Assembly: GCF_000284255.1 (NCBI RefSeq) | Contig: NC_017075.1 | Coordinates: 3,782,001 to 3,846,000, forward strand | Origin: Rubrivivax gelatinosus IL144 | GTDB lineage: Bacteria > Pseudomonadota > Gammaproteobacteria > Burkholderiales > Burkholderiaceae_C | Direction of reading: 5' to 3' | DNA length: 64,000 bases | Shown here: positions 40,641-48,895 of the stretch, piece by piece | How positions within the stretch are numbered: the first letter of the stretch is position 1 | How the letters are laid out: the number at the start of each line of letters is the position of its first letter | The notes under the pieces: generated by a model | Databases searched by the model: none | What the model saw: the letters and a program-made list of their open reading frames with translations, nothing else | What the model was told of the DNA's origin: nothing | Made by a program: the position numbers and the translations under genes

Positions 40641-40690
40641 GCCCCCCCCCGAAGCGCCTTCGGCGCTCCCCCCCAGGGGGGCGACGCCAG
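40641..40690. repeat. GC-rich hairpin repeat inside the hup operon
   Basis: A run of nine C, then AGCGCC-TTC-GGCGCT (40653-40667), then C and G runs that can pair around it. This nested hairpin looks like the dispersed intergenic repeats of Burkholderiales and is related in style to the tandem repeat at 11337. It separates hupSLEC from the accessory genes and may reduce read-through or stabilise the upstream mRNA. Confidence 0.65.
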
Positions 40691-40745
40691 CGGCCCGGCA
40701 GAGCCGGTTCCGCGGCGTCCGCTTGACGCATTAGCAGCCCGCTCG

Positions 40746-41039
40746 TTGTTGTCGCCCGCCGGCGTGCCGACGCGTGCGCCGGTGCATCCGGGGCGCTTCC
40801 TGCAGCGCCAGGTGCTGGGGCCGCTGGCGATGTCGCAGTCGCAGGCGGCACGGGTGCTCGGCGTCTCGCGCCGGCGCCTGCACGAGCTGGTGCAGGGCCA
40901 GCGTGCGATGTCTGCCGACACCGCGATCCGCTGCGCGCTCGCCTTCGGGCTGCCGGCCAGCCACTGGCTGGCGCTGCAGTCGCGCTACGACAGCTTCCAC
41001 GCCTGGAAGCAGCTGCGCCGCGGCCAGGCCGCGCGCTGA
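40746..41039 (+). CDS. HigA-like antitoxin-type HTH protein
   Basis: About 97 residues; the start is uncertain. TTG 40746 is used, GTG 40764 is an alternative, and ATG 40638 would translate a repeat. The protein has the HigA (VapI-type) layout: VHPGRFLQRQVLGPLAMSQS, an XRE helix-turn-helix (QAARVLGVSRRRLHELVQGQ) and SADTAIRCALAFGLPASHWL with LQSRYD. HigA normally pairs with the HigB toxin, but no toxin-sized gene is adjacent. It sits alone between hupC and hupD, so it may have become a local regulator. Function inferred from family only. Confidence 0.75.
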   Translation: MLSPAGVPTRAPVHPGRFLQRQVLGPLAMSQSQAARVLGVSRRRLHELVQGQRAMSADTAIRCALAFGLPASHWLALQSRYDSFHAWKQLRRGQAAR

Positions 41040-41064
41040 ACTCCCTTCGACGAGACGACGCCCC

Positions 41065-41727
41065 ATGGATTCACTCATGCCTGAAAGCGCCTGCCACCCC
41101 TCGGGTGACAGCTCCGAGACCATCGTCGTGCTCGGCATCGGCAACGTGCTCTGGGCCGACGAAGGCTTCGGCGTGCGCTGCGTCGAGGCGCTGGACGCAC
41201 GCTGGACCTTCGCCCCGCACGTCAGCCTGGTCGACGGCGGCACCCAGGGCCTGTACCTCGTGCACTACGTGCAGCAGGCGACACGGCTCCTGATCTTCGA
41301 CGCCATCGACTACGGCCTCGAGCCCGGCACGCTGAAGCTGATCGAGAACGAGGACGTGCCGCGTTTCATGGGCGCCAAGAAGATGAGCCTGCACCAGACC
41401 GGCTTCCAGGAGGTGCTGTCGCTGGCGACGCTGACCGGCCGCTACCCGCAGTCGGTGCTGCTGATCGGCTGCCAGCCCGAGGAGCTGGAGGACTACGGCG
41501 GCAGCCTGCGCCCGCGCATCAAGCTGGCGCTCGAAGACGCGCTGGCGCTCGGCGTCGACACGCTGCGCCTGTGGGGCGCCGACCCGAAACCGCGGCTGGC
41601 GCCGCCCTCGGACGACGACGCCGTCAGCCAGGCGACGATCGCGCTGGCCGCCTACGAGGCCGGCCGCCCGTCCGAAGACGAGGCCTGCCGCGTCGGCGAC
41701 GCGCGTTTCATGCCGGAGGCCGGCTGA
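41065..41727 (+). CDS. hupD: Hydrogenase maturation endopeptidase HupD
   Basis: 220 residues. Nickel-dependent protease that removes the C-terminal peptide of HupL. Motifs: VVLGIGNVLWADEGFGVRCV with the nickel-binding Glu, LVDGGTQGLYLV, LLIFDAIDYG with the second ligand Asp, and MSLHQTGFQEVL with the His. ATG 41065 is used; ATG 41077 is possible. The C-terminal 40 residues exceed the usual length (about 195). Its stop overlaps the hupF start (TGATG). Confidence 0.94.
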   Translation: MDSLMPESACHPSGDSSETIVVLGIGNVLWADEGFGVRCVEALDARWTFAPHVSLVDGGTQGLYLVHYVQQATRLLIFDAIDYGLEPGTLKLIENEDVPRFMGAKKMSLHQTGFQEVLSLATLTGRYPQSVLLIGCQPEELEDYGGSLRPRIKLALEDALALGVDTLRLWGADPKPRLAPPSDDDAVSQATIALAAYEAGRPSEDEACRVGDARFMPEAG

Positions 41728-42071
41728 TGTGCCTCGGTGTGGCTATGCAGGTGCTGTCGGTGACGCCGGGCCGCGCGATCGTCGCCGGCCGCGGCCGCAC
41801 GCAGCCGGTCGAGACCGCGCTGGTCGGCGAGGTCGCGCCCGGCGACTGGCTGCTCGTATTCCTGGACAGCGCGCGCGAGCGCATCGACGCCGCACGCGCC
41901 GCCGAGGTCGACGCGACGCTGGACCTGCTCGAACAGGCCCTGGGCGGCGGCCACGCCGACGCCGCCGCCGGCTTCGTGCTGCCGTCGGCGATGGACGCCG
42001 GCCAGCTCGCCGCCCTGACCGGCGGCGCTTCCCCCACCCCTCCCAGCGCCGACGGCGCCGACACCCGATGA
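41727..42071 (+). CDS. hupF: HupF (HypC/HupF-family chaperone)
   Basis: 114 residues. Starts MCLGVAMQVL with the essential Cys2 of the HypC/HupF family and has GDWLLVFLDSARERIDAARA. HupF is a HypC-like chaperone dedicated to the uptake hydrogenase; in R. leguminosarum it helps HupL maturation under oxygen. Its longer C-terminal tail (about 40 residues beyond HypC) is typical of HupF. One-base overlap with hupD and 4-bp overlap (ATGA) with hupG. Confidence 0.9.
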   Translation: MCLGVAMQVLSVTPGRAIVAGRGRTQPVETALVGEVAPGDWLLVFLDSARERIDAARAAEVDATLDLLEQALGGGHADAAAGFVLPSAMDAGQLAALTGGASPTPPSADGADTR

Positions 42072-42514
42072 GCCACTCCTCCCCTGCCGACGGCGCCGCG
42101 CCGCTCGTCGCCCGCCTCGTCGAGCGCCACGGCGCGACCTGGGTCGGTGCCGACTCGGTCGATGCCTTCCTCGCCGGCGACGGCGACCGCGTGCTGTTCT
42201 TCCACGGCGACCCGGTGCGTTTCCCCGAAGGCGTCGACGTCGCCGTCGTGCTGCCCGAGCTGCAAGCGGCCTTCCCCGGCCGCTTCACCGTCGGCGTCAC
42301 GACGCGCGCCGACGAAGACCGCCTGGCGGCGCGTTTCGGCGCCCAGCGCTGGCCCTCGCTCGTCTTCCTGCGCGACGGCCGCTACGTGACGACGATCGCC
42401 GGCATGCTGGACTGGACCGACTTCGTCGCGCGCGTCGCCGCCGCGCTGGCGATGCCGACGAGCCGCGCGCCGATCGTGCTGGCCGCCGCCGACGCCGGCC
42501 CCGGTTGCCATTGA
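42068..42514 (+). CDS. hupG: HupG/HyaE hydrogenase assembly protein
   Basis: 148 residues, thioredoxin-like fold of the HyaE/HupG family: VLFFHGDPVRFPEGVDVAVV, LPELQAAFPGRFTVGV and AQRWPSLVFLRDGRYV. As usual for HyaE it lacks the redox CxxC; the only cysteine is next to the C-terminus. HyaE acts as a Tat-signal chaperone that binds the small-subunit precursor. Coupled to hupF by ATGA overlap and 10 bp before hupH. Confidence 0.85.
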   Translation: MSHSSPADGAAPLVARLVERHGATWVGADSVDAFLAGDGDRVLFFHGDPVRFPEGVDVAVVLPELQAAFPGRFTVGVTTRADEDRLAARFGAQRWPSLVFLRDGRYVTTIAGMLDWTDFVARVAAALAMPTSRAPIVLAAADAGPGCH

Positions 42515-42524
42515 AAGCCGCTCG

Positions 42525-43400
42525 ATGAACGCCCCGATCAGCCCCCGCCCCTTCCCGATCCCGCTCGTGGCCGCCGGCCCCGGCAGCCACGAGGACGACG
42601 GCCTGGACTACCTGGAGATGCCGCAGGGCATGGCCACCTACCAGGCGCCGCGCCTGCCCGAGCCCGAGCAGCTGGGCGGCCACGACGCCGCCGTCGCCGT
42701 GCTGCGCCAGGCGCTGGCCGCGGTGCAGGCCTGCACCCGCGGCGAGACGCCGGCGCCGGTGTCGCTGGCCGGCCTGTCGCCCGACGACCTGGCGCTGGTG
42801 CACCAGGTGCTCGGCGAAGGCGAGGTCAGCGCCCAGGTGCTGGGCGACGACGGCCGGCCGCAGGTGCAGGTGCAGGAATCGGTCTTCGCCGGCGTCTGGC
42901 GCGTCGTCGAGCTGCTGGCCGACGGCCAGGTCGCCGACACAATCGAATGCGGCCCGGTGCCCGCCGTGCTGCTGCGCGCGGCGCAGGAAGACGGCCACAG
43001 CCCGGCCGCCGAAGCGATGGCGCCGCCGCCGGGCGTGATGAACGCGCCGGCCATCCTCACCGAGCTCGCCGAACAGCGCCACCAGTGGCGCGCCGGGCAG
43101 CCGGCGCACGTCGTCAACCTGACGCTGCTGCCGCTGTCGCCCGAGGACATCGGCTTCATGGACCACCAGATCGGCACCGGCCGCGTCGTCGTGCTGTCGC
43201 GCGGCTACGGCAACTGTCGCATCACCGACACGCGGGTGCCCAACACCTGGCGCGTCGTCTACTACAACTCGCAGGACAAGGTGATCCTGAACTCGGTCGA
43301 GGTCTGTGCGATCCCCGAGGTCGTTTGCGCCGCGCCCGAAGACCTGGCCGACTCGGCCGAGCGCCTGGACGAGGTGCTGCAGTGGGTGGCGCAGGGATGA
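42525..43400 (+). CDS. hupH: HupH/HyaF hydrogenase expression protein
   Basis: 291 residues. Two related halves as in HyaF/HupH: an N-terminal part with VLGEGEVSAQVL and a C-terminal part with LGTGRV-like IGTGRVVVLSRGYGNCRITD, TRVPNTWRVVYYNSQD and ILNSVEVCAIPEV. Needed for maturation of the O2-tolerant small subunit, possibly in building its proximal cluster. Its stop overlaps the hupI start by 4 bp. Confidence 0.9.
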   Translation: MNAPISPRPFPIPLVAAGPGSHEDDGLDYLEMPQGMATYQAPRLPEPEQLGGHDAAVAVLRQALAAVQACTRGETPAPVSLAGLSPDDLALVHQVLGEGEVSAQVLGDDGRPQVQVQESVFAGVWRVVELLADGQVADTIECGPVPAVLLRAAQEDGHSPAAEAMAPPPGVMNAPAILTELAEQRHQWRAGQPAHVVNLTLLPLSPEDIGFMDHQIGTGRVVVLSRGYGNCRITDTRVPNTWRVVYYNSQDKVILNSVEVCAIPEVVCAAPEDLADSAERLDEVLQWVAQG

Positions 43401-43636
43401 ACACCGAGGCGCGTTTCGAGGGCAGCTACCTCGGCGACCGCAGCCGCCTGCCGGCCGGCGCGCGGCTGGAATGCAAGATCTGCTGGTGGGTCTACGACCC
43501 GGCCGAAGGCGACGCCACCTGGCAGATCCCGCCCGGCGTGCCCTTCGCCGAGCTGCCGGCGCACTGGCGCTGCCCGCAGTGCGACGGCGACGCCGAGCAG
43601 TTCATGGTGCTGGCCGACGACGGAGCGGCCGGGTGA
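43397..43636 (+). CDS. hupI: Rubredoxin HupI
   Basis: 79 residues. Iron ligands CKIC (Cys26, Cys29) and CPQC (Cys59, Cys62) around VYDPAEGDATWQIPPGVPF, the rubredoxin core. HupI-type rubredoxins are tied to small-subunit assembly in the presence of oxygen. A short N-terminal extension of about 20 residues is typical of hup-cluster rubredoxins. ATGA overlap with hupH and GTGA overlap with hupJ. Confidence 0.93.
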   Translation: MNTEARFEGSYLGDRSRLPAGARLECKICWWVYDPAEGDATWQIPPGVPFAELPAHWRCPQCDGDAEQFMVLADDGAAG

Positions 43637-44097
43637 CACCGATGGCGCGTGTGCCCGCGCTCGAAGCCGCGTTCGGCGAGATCGCGGCGACACGCATGCG
43701 CGGCCTGCCCTTCCTGAACCCGCGGCTGGCGGTGCAGGCCGTCGGCTTCGCGCCGCACACGGGAGAGGACGGCGAAGCCGCCGTCGGCGTGCTGCTGACG
43801 CCCTGGTTCATGAACCTCGTGCGGCTGCCGGCCGGCGCGGCGCTGGCCGTCGGTGCCAAGGCCGATCGCGAGTTCGGCGGCCGGGTCTTCGAGTTCATCG
43901 GCGCGCATGAACCCCGCTGTGGCGGCTACGAAGCCTGCTCGCTGTTCTCGCCGGTCACGGAGTTCGCCGACCAGGCCGCGGCGGTGGCAACCGCACGCGA
44001 GCTGCTGACGCTGCTGCGGCCGGCCGCGGTGCCGCCCCCGCCGGCGCGCGAGCCGGTGCCGTCGCGGCGCGGTTTCCTCTTCGGGCGCGGCGCATGA
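43633..44097 (+). CDS. hupJ: HupJ (HybE-family hydrogenase assembly chaperone)
   Basis: 154 residues. Family stretches: FLNPRLAVQAVGF, VGVLLTPWFMNLVRLP and ACSLFSPVTEFADQAAAVAT. HupJ/HybE proteins bind the small-subunit precursor and stop early export. The GTG at 43633 overlaps the hupI stop and has the ribosome site ggag seven bases upstream, so it is preferred over ATG 43642. The C-terminal tail is Pro/Arg-rich. ATGA overlap with hupK. Confidence 0.86.
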   Translation: MTPMARVPALEAAFGEIAATRMRGLPFLNPRLAVQAVGFAPHTGEDGEAAVGVLLTPWFMNLVRLPAGAALAVGAKADREFGGRVFEFIGAHEPRCGGYEACSLFSPVTEFADQAAAVATARELLTLLRPAAVPPPPAREPVPSRRGFLFGRGA

Positions 44098-45146
44098 CGG
44101 TCGATCTCGCCGGCCACGTCGAGCTGCGCCCCGGGCGCCGGCCGGCGGTGGTCAGCACGCGCGCCGAACTCGCGCCGCGGCTCTTGAACGGCGTGGCGGT
44201 GCAGGAGGCGCCGCGCCGCGCCGCCGCGCTGTTCACGCTGTGCGCCCCGGCGCATGCGCTGGCCGCGCACGAGGCGATCGGCGCCGCCGGGGCTGGCGAG
44301 GCGCTGGCGCCGGCGACGGTCTCGCTGTTCGGCTCCACGGTACGCGAGCACCTGCTGCGCCTGTGCCACGACTGGCCGCGCCGCCACGCCCCCGCGGCCG
44401 CGCTGGACCTCGCCGCGCTGGCCGCCGCGGCGCCGCTGTGGGCGCCGGGCGACGACGCCGGCCGCGGCGCCTTGCTGGCCGGCTGGCTGCGGCGCTGGCT
44501 GGACCTGCCGGCCGGGTGGTTCACTCAGGGCGTCGACGCCGACGCGGTGGCCGACTGGTGCCGCAGCGCCGCTTCGCCGACGGCGCTGGCGCTGCGCACG
44601 ATGCACGCGCGCGCCACCACGCTGGCGACGCCGGCCGTCGCGCCGCTGGCGCTGGCCGCGCTGCCCGAGATCGGCCGCCGCCTCGGCGACGAAGCCGGCT
44701 GGGCGCTGCGCCCGCGGCTGGACGCCGGCGTGCCCGACACGGGGCCCTGGTCGCGCGCCGCCGATGGCGCCGCGGCGCCGCGCCACGCCTGGGACCGCAT
44801 CGCTTCGCGCCTGGTCGACCTCGTGCGCCTGGCCGCCGATCCCGCGCGCCTGGCGCACGGCGCCCTGTCGCCGGCGCCCGGCGTCGGCCTGGCCTGGGCC
44901 GAGACCGCACGCGGGCTGCTGGTGCACCGCGTGCGCGTCGAGCGCGACGCCGCCGGCTGGCGCGTCGCCGACTACCGCGTGCTTGCGCCGACCGAATGGA
45001 ACTTCCACCCCGAGGGCGTGCTGGCGCGCACGCTGCAGGCACTGGCGCCCGATGACGCCGGTGGGGCCGAACTGCTGGCCGACGCCTTCGACCCCTGCGT
45101 GCCGGTACGCTGCCGGCCGATGAACGAGGAAACCGCCGATGCATGA
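44094..45146 (+). CDS. hupK: HupK (HoxV-like assembly scaffold)
   Basis: 350 residues, Ala-rich. Related to the large subunit but without the N-terminal active-site CxxC motif; the C-terminus keeps PTEWNFHPEGVLARTLQALA and FDPCVPVRC, a degenerate version of the DPCxxC motif. HupK/HoxV acts as a temporary scaffold for the Fe(CN)2CO unit before transfer to HupL. ATGA overlap with hupJ; its end overlaps hypA by 8 bp. Confidence 0.85.
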   Translation: MTVDLAGHVELRPGRRPAVVSTRAELAPRLLNGVAVQEAPRRAAALFTLCAPAHALAAHEAIGAAGAGEALAPATVSLFGSTVREHLLRLCHDWPRRHAPAAALDLAALAAAAPLWAPGDDAGRGALLAGWLRRWLDLPAGWFTQGVDADAVADWCRSAASPTALALRTMHARATTLATPAVAPLALAALPEIGRRLGDEAGWALRPRLDAGVPDTGPWSRAADGAAAPRHAWDRIASRLVDLVRLAADPARLAHGALSPAPGVGLAWAETARGLLVHRVRVERDAAGWRVADYRVLAPTEWNFHPEGVLARTLQALAPDDAGGAELLADAFDPCVPVRCRPMNEETADA

Positions 45147-45480
45147 GATGAGCCTGGCCGGCGGCATCGTGCGCATCGTCGAGGACTGCGCCGAACGCGA
45201 GGCTTTCGAACGTGTCACCGTGCTGCGCCTGTCGGCGCCGGCGCTGGCCGGAGTCGAGGTGCGTGCGCTGCGTTTCGCGCTCGAAGCGATGGCGCCGGGC
45301 ACCAGGCTGGCCGGCGCACGCATCGAGATCGACGAGCCGCCCGGCCAGGCCTGGTGCCTGGACTGCGGCACCGGCGTCGAGATCGCCGCACGCGGCGACG
45401 CCTGCCCGCTGTGCGGCGGCTACAAGCTGCAAGTCACCGGAGGCACCGAGTTGAAGGTCGTGGACCTCATCGTGGCCTGA
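45139..45480 (+). CDS. hypA: Hydrogenase nickel insertion protein HypA
   Basis: 113 residues. Starts [10 protein letters not shown]; His2 is the nickel ligand. The structural zinc site is CLDC (Cys73, 76) and CPLC (Cys89, 92). With HypB it delivers nickel to the large subunit. It overlaps hupK by 8 bp and precedes hypB by 19 bp, starting the hypABFCDE block. Confidence 0.95.
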   Translation: MHEMSLAGGIVRIVEDCAEREAFERVTVLRLSAPALAGVEVRALRFALEAMAPGTRLAGARIEIDEPPGQAWCLDCGTGVEIAARGDACPLCGGYKLQVTGGTELKVVDLIVA

Positions 45481-45499
45481 ACCAACGAAGGAGAGACGG

Positions 45500-46441
45500 A
45501 TGTGTGTCGTGTGTGGCTGCTCGGGCGAGCATCCTGAAGGCCGGACGGCCGCCGCCGCGCCGAACGGCGACCTGGACTTCGGCGCCAACGCCGCGCGTGT
45601 CTCGGTGCCGGGGCTGAGCGCCGAACGTGCGATCAAGCTGGAAGCCGACGTGCTCGGCGCCAACGACCGCGTCGCGGCGCAGAACCGCGCGCACTTCGTC
45701 GCCCACGGCGTCACGGCGCTGAACCTGGTGTCCAGCCCGGGCTCGGGCAAGACGACGCTGCTGTGCGCGACGATCGAGGCGCTGCGCCGCCGCGCGCCCG
45801 GCGTCGAGCTCGCGGTCATCGAAGGCGACCAGCAGACCTCGAACGACGCCGACCGCATCCGCGCCACCGGCGCGCCGGCGGTGCAGGTCAACACCGGCAA
45901 GGGCTGCCACCTCGACGCACCGATGGTCGCCGCGGCCTTCGAGCGACTGCCGCTGCACCACCATCACGACCATCACGAGCACGGTCACCACCATCACGAC
46001 GACGATCACGGCCACGCCCACGCCGAGCGCCTGCTGTTCATCGAGAACGTCGGCAACCTCGTCTGCCCGGCGCTGTGGGACCTGGGCGAAGCGGCCAAGG
46101 TGGCGATCCTCTCGGTCACCGAAGGCGAGGACAAGCCGCTGAAGTACCCCGACATGTTCGCCGCCGCGCGGCTGATGGTGCTCAACAAGATCGACCTGCT
46201 GCCGCACCTTGACTTCGATGTGCAGCGCTGCATCGATTACGCGCGCCGCGTGAACCCGGCGATCGAGGTGCTGCAGGTCTCGGCGCGCAGCGGCGAAGGG
46301 CTGGACGCCTGGCTGTCCTGGCTGCTGCACCTGGCGCCGCAGCCGGCGCTGCCGGCCGCGGCCGACGGCGAGACGGCGCTGAAGGAACGCATCGCGGCGC
46401 TGGAAGCCCAGGTGCGCGCGCTGGGCGGGCAGCCGGGATGA
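45500..46441 (+). CDS. hypB: Hydrogenase nickel insertion GTPase HypB with internal His loop
   Basis: 313 residues. N-terminal CVVCGC matches the high-affinity nickel motif. GTPase motifs: [12 protein letters not shown] (P-loop), [18 protein letters not shown] (metal site), [20 protein letters not shown] and NKIDLLPHL. Residues 153-174 hold 14 His in 22 positions, inserted between RLPL and LLFIENVG inside the GTPase domain. In most His-rich HypBs the stretch lies before the GTPase domain. The loop may store nickel or zinc. ATGA overlap with hypF. Confidence 0.95.
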   Translation: MCVVCGCSGEHPEGRTAAAAPNGDLDFGANAARVSVPGLSAERAIKLEADVLGANDRVAAQNRAHFVAHGVTALNLVSSPGSGKTTLLCATIEALRRRAPGVELAVIEGDQQTSNDADRIRATGAPAVQVNTGKGCHLDAPMVAAAFERLPLHHHHDHHEHGHHHHDDDHGHAHAERLLFIENVGNLVCPALWDLGEAAKVAILSVTEGEDKPLKYPDMFAAARLMVLNKIDLLPHLDFDVQRCIDYARRVNPAIEVLQVSARSGEGLDAWLSWLLHLAPQPALPAAADGETALKERIAALEAQVRALGGQPG

Positions 46442-47535
46442 GCTGCGTCCTGGCCACAGGGGCGTTCCTGAAGAACGTCGCCGGGCTCTCGGTCGACGGC
46501 CGCTTCACGGCCTCGGCGATGCACGGCGACCTGGGCACGCCCGAGGCCTGCGTGGCGCTCGAGAACTCGGTCAGTGCGCTGCTGGACGGCGTGCACGGCC
46601 GCATCGACGCCGTCGCGCACGACCTGCACCCCGACTTCCACAGCACGCGCCTCGCGCTGGCACTGGCCGCCGAACTGGGCGTGCCGGCGATCGGCGTGCA
46701 GCACCACGTCGCGCACGTCGCCGCGGTGATGGCCGAACACGGCCTGGACGCGCCGGTGATCGGTCTCGCGCTCGACGGTTTCGGCCTCGGCGACGACGGC
46801 GGCGCCTGGGGCGGCGAAGTGCTGTTGCTGGACGGCGCGCGCCACCGCCTCCTCGGCCGGCTGCTGCCGCTGGCCCTGCCCGGCGGCGACCGCGCGGCGC
46901 AGGAGCCCTGGCGCATGGCCGCCGCGGCGCTGCATGCGCTGGGCCGGGGCGCCGAGATCGAAGAGCGCCTGGGCCCGGTCGTCGGCGAGACCGCCGCACG
47001 CGCCGTTTTCGGCCTGCTCAAACGCGGCCTGAACTGCCCGCCGACGACGAGCGCCGGCCGCTGGTTCGACGCCGCCGCCGGGCTGCTGGGCGTGTCGGTG
47101 CGCCAGGCGCACGAAGCCGAGGCCGCGATCGCGCTCGAAGGCCTGGCCGCCGTCTACGGCGACGACGGCGAGACCGTCGCTGCCGTCGTCAAGGATGGCG
47201 TGGTCGACCTGCGCCCGGTCGCCGCGCGCCTGGTCGAGCTCGGCGCCGAAGGCCAGGCCGCACGCGGCGCGGCGCTGTTCCACCGCGCGCTGGCCGACGG
47301 CCTGGTCGAGGCCGCCGCCGCGGCCTGCGCCGCCCACGGCGTGCGCCGTGTCGCGCTGGCCGGCGGCTGCTTCTTCAACCGCGTGCTGTCGGCCCGGATC
47401 CACGCCGGGCTGGCCGCACGCGACCTCGAACCGCTGCGCCCCGCCGCGCTCGCCGACTGCGGCGACGCCGGCCTGGCGCGTGGCCAGTGCCGCATCGCCG
47501 AACACCGGCTGGCCGAACTCCCGGAGACCGCCTGA
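46438..47535 (+). CDS. hypF: Short HypF: carbamoyltransferase (Kae1-like) domain only
   Basis: 365 residues, against about 750 for full HypF. Only the C-terminal Kae1-like domain is present: [28 protein letters not shown] (metal histidines), [31 protein letters not shown] and [11 protein letters not shown]. The acylphosphatase, zinc-finger and YrdC domains that make carbamoyl-AMP are missing, and no frame before it encodes them (hypB abuts by ATGA). Short HypF forms are known from Ralstonia (HypF1). It supplies the cyanide ligand path with HypE; another protein may supply the missing steps. Confidence 0.88.
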   Translation: MSCVLATGAFLKNVAGLSVDGRFTASAMHGDLGTPEACVALENSVSALLDGVHGRIDAVAHDLHPDFHSTRLALALAAELGVPAIGVQHHVAHVAAVMAEHGLDAPVIGLALDGFGLGDDGGAWGGEVLLLDGARHRLLGRLLPLALPGGDRAAQEPWRMAAAALHALGRGAEIEERLGPVVGETAARAVFGLLKRGLNCPPTTSAGRWFDAAAGLLGVSVRQAHEAEAAIALEGLAAVYGDDGETVAAVVKDGVVDLRPVAARLVELGAEGQAARGAALFHRALADGLVEAAAAACAAHGVRRVALAGGCFFNRVLSARIHAGLAARDLEPLRPAALADCGDAGLARGQCRIAEHRLAELPETA

Positions 47536-47759
47536 TGTGCCTCGCCCTGCCCGCCCTCGTCGTCGAACGCCGTGACGGCGACGAGGCCCTCGTCGAGCTC
47601 GGCGGCGTGCGCAAGAGCGTCTCGCTGGCGCTGGTGCCCGCCGCCGCCGTCGGCGACTACGTCGTCGTGCACGTCGGTTTCGCGATCGGCCTGCTCGACC
47701 CCGAGGAAGCCGCACGCACACTGGCGCTGTTCGCCGAAGCCGCGGAGGCCGCCCGATGA
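47535..47759 (+). CDS. hypC: Hydrogenase assembly chaperone HypC
   Basis: 74 residues. [10 protein letters not shown] gives the essential Cys2; LGGVRKSVSLALVPAAAVGD and HVGFAIGLLDPEEA are conserved. HypC binds HypD to build the Fe(CN)2CO unit and carries it to the large subunit. One-base overlap with hypF and ATGA overlap with hypD. Second HypC-family gene in the cluster besides hupF. Confidence 0.95.
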   Translation: MCLALPALVVERRDGDEALVELGGVRKSVSLALVPAAAVGDYVVVHVGFAIGLLDPEEAARTLALFAEAAEAAR

Positions 47760-48895
47760 AATACGTCGACGAGTTCCGCGACGGCGACACCGCGCGCCAC
47801 CTGGCCGAACGCATCGCCGCCGAGGCCGACCCGGCGCGGCGCTACGCCTTCATGGAGTTCTGCGGCGGCCACACGCACGCCATCGCACGCTACGGCGTCG
47901 CGTCGCTGCTGCCGGCCAACGTGCGCATGATCCACGGCCCCGGCTGCCCGGTCTGCGTGCTGCCGATCGGCCGTGTCGACCAGGCGATCGCGCTGGCGCT
48001 GCAGCACGGCGCCATCGTCTGCACCTACGGCGACACGATGCGTGTGCCGGCCTCCGGCGGTCTGTCGCTGTTGAAGGCCAAGGCGCGCGGCGGCGACATC
48101 CGCATGGTCTATTCGGCCGCCGACGCGCTGAAAGTGGCGCGCCAGAACCCGGCGCGCGAGGTCGTGTTCTTCGCCATCGGCTTCGAGACGACGACGCCGC
48201 CGACGGCGCTGGTGCTGCGACAGGCCGCGGCCGAGGACCTGGCCAACTTCAGCGTGCTCTGCTGCCACGTGCTGACGCCGGCGGCGATCACCCACGTGCT
48301 GAACTCGCCCGAGGTCGCGCAATGGGGCACGGTGCCGCTGGACGGCTTCGTCGGCCCGGCGCACGTCAGCATCGTCATCGGCTCGGCGCCCTACGAGCCC
48401 TTCGCCGCGGCCTACCGCAAGCCGGTGGTCATCGCCGGCTTCGAGCCGCTGGACATGATGCAGGCCATCCTGATGCTGGTGCGCCAGGTCAACGACGGCC
48501 GAGCCGAGGTCGAGAACGAGTTCGTGCGCGCCGTCGGCCGCGAAGGCAACGCCGCGGCGATCGCGGCGATGGCCGAGGTCTTCGAGCATCGCGAGTCCTT
48601 CGAGTGGCGCGGCCTGGGCACGGTGCCCGACAGCGCGCTGCGACTGCGCCCGGCCTACGCACGTTTCGACGCCGAGCAGCGCTTCTCGTTGACCTACCAG
48701 CCGGTGCCCGACCACAAACGCTGCGAATGCGGCGCCATCCTGCGCGGCGTGAAGACGCCGTCGGACTGCTCGCTGTTCGGCACCGTCTGCACGCCCGACA
48801 ACCCGATGGGCTCGTGCATGGTGTCCTCGGAAGGCGCATGCGCCGCGCACTACGCCTACGGCCGTTTCAAGGACATCCCCGTCGTCGCCGCATGA
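47756..48895 (+). CDS. hypD: Hydrogenase maturation iron-sulfur protein HypD
   Basis: 379 residues. Conserved cysteine motifs: FMEFCGGHTHAIARYG, MIHGPGCPVCVLP, and C-terminal 4Fe-4S ligands in CECGAILRGVKTPSDCSLFG and CTPDNPMGSCMVSSEGAC. Also FFAIGFETTTPPTALV. Scaffold on which Fe receives CN and CO ligands, with HypC. ATGA overlaps on both sides, with hypC and hypE. Confidence 0.97.
   Translation: MKYVDEFRDGDTARHLAERIAAEADPARRYAFMEFCGGHTHAIARYGVASLLPANVRMIHGPGCPVCVLPIGRVDQAIALALQHGAIVCTYGDTMRVPASGGLSLLKAKARGGDIRMVYSAADALKVARQNPAREVVFFAIGFETTTPPTALVLRQAAAEDLANFSVLCCHVLTPAAITHVLNSPEVAQWGTVPLDGFVGPAHVSIVIGSAPYEPFAAAYRKPVVIAGFEPLDMMQAILMLVRQVNDGRAEVENEFVRAVGREGNAAAIAAMAEVFEHRESFEWRGLGTVPDSALRLRPAYARFDAEQRFSLTYQPVPDHKRCECGAILRGVKTPSDCSLFGTVCTPDNPMGSCMVSSEGACAAHYAYGRFKDIPVVAA

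Noticed and set aside
40638-40745. ATG at 40638 as the start of the HigA-like gene
   Set aside because: The first 36 codons would be translated from a poly-C/poly-G hairpin repeat. The conserved HigA part starts only at about 40764, so a later TTG or GTG is more likely.
45956-46021. CACCAT-rich tract in hypB as a simple repeat or CRISPR-like array
   Set aside because: It is in frame, encodes the His-rich loop, and has no repeat/spacer periodicity.
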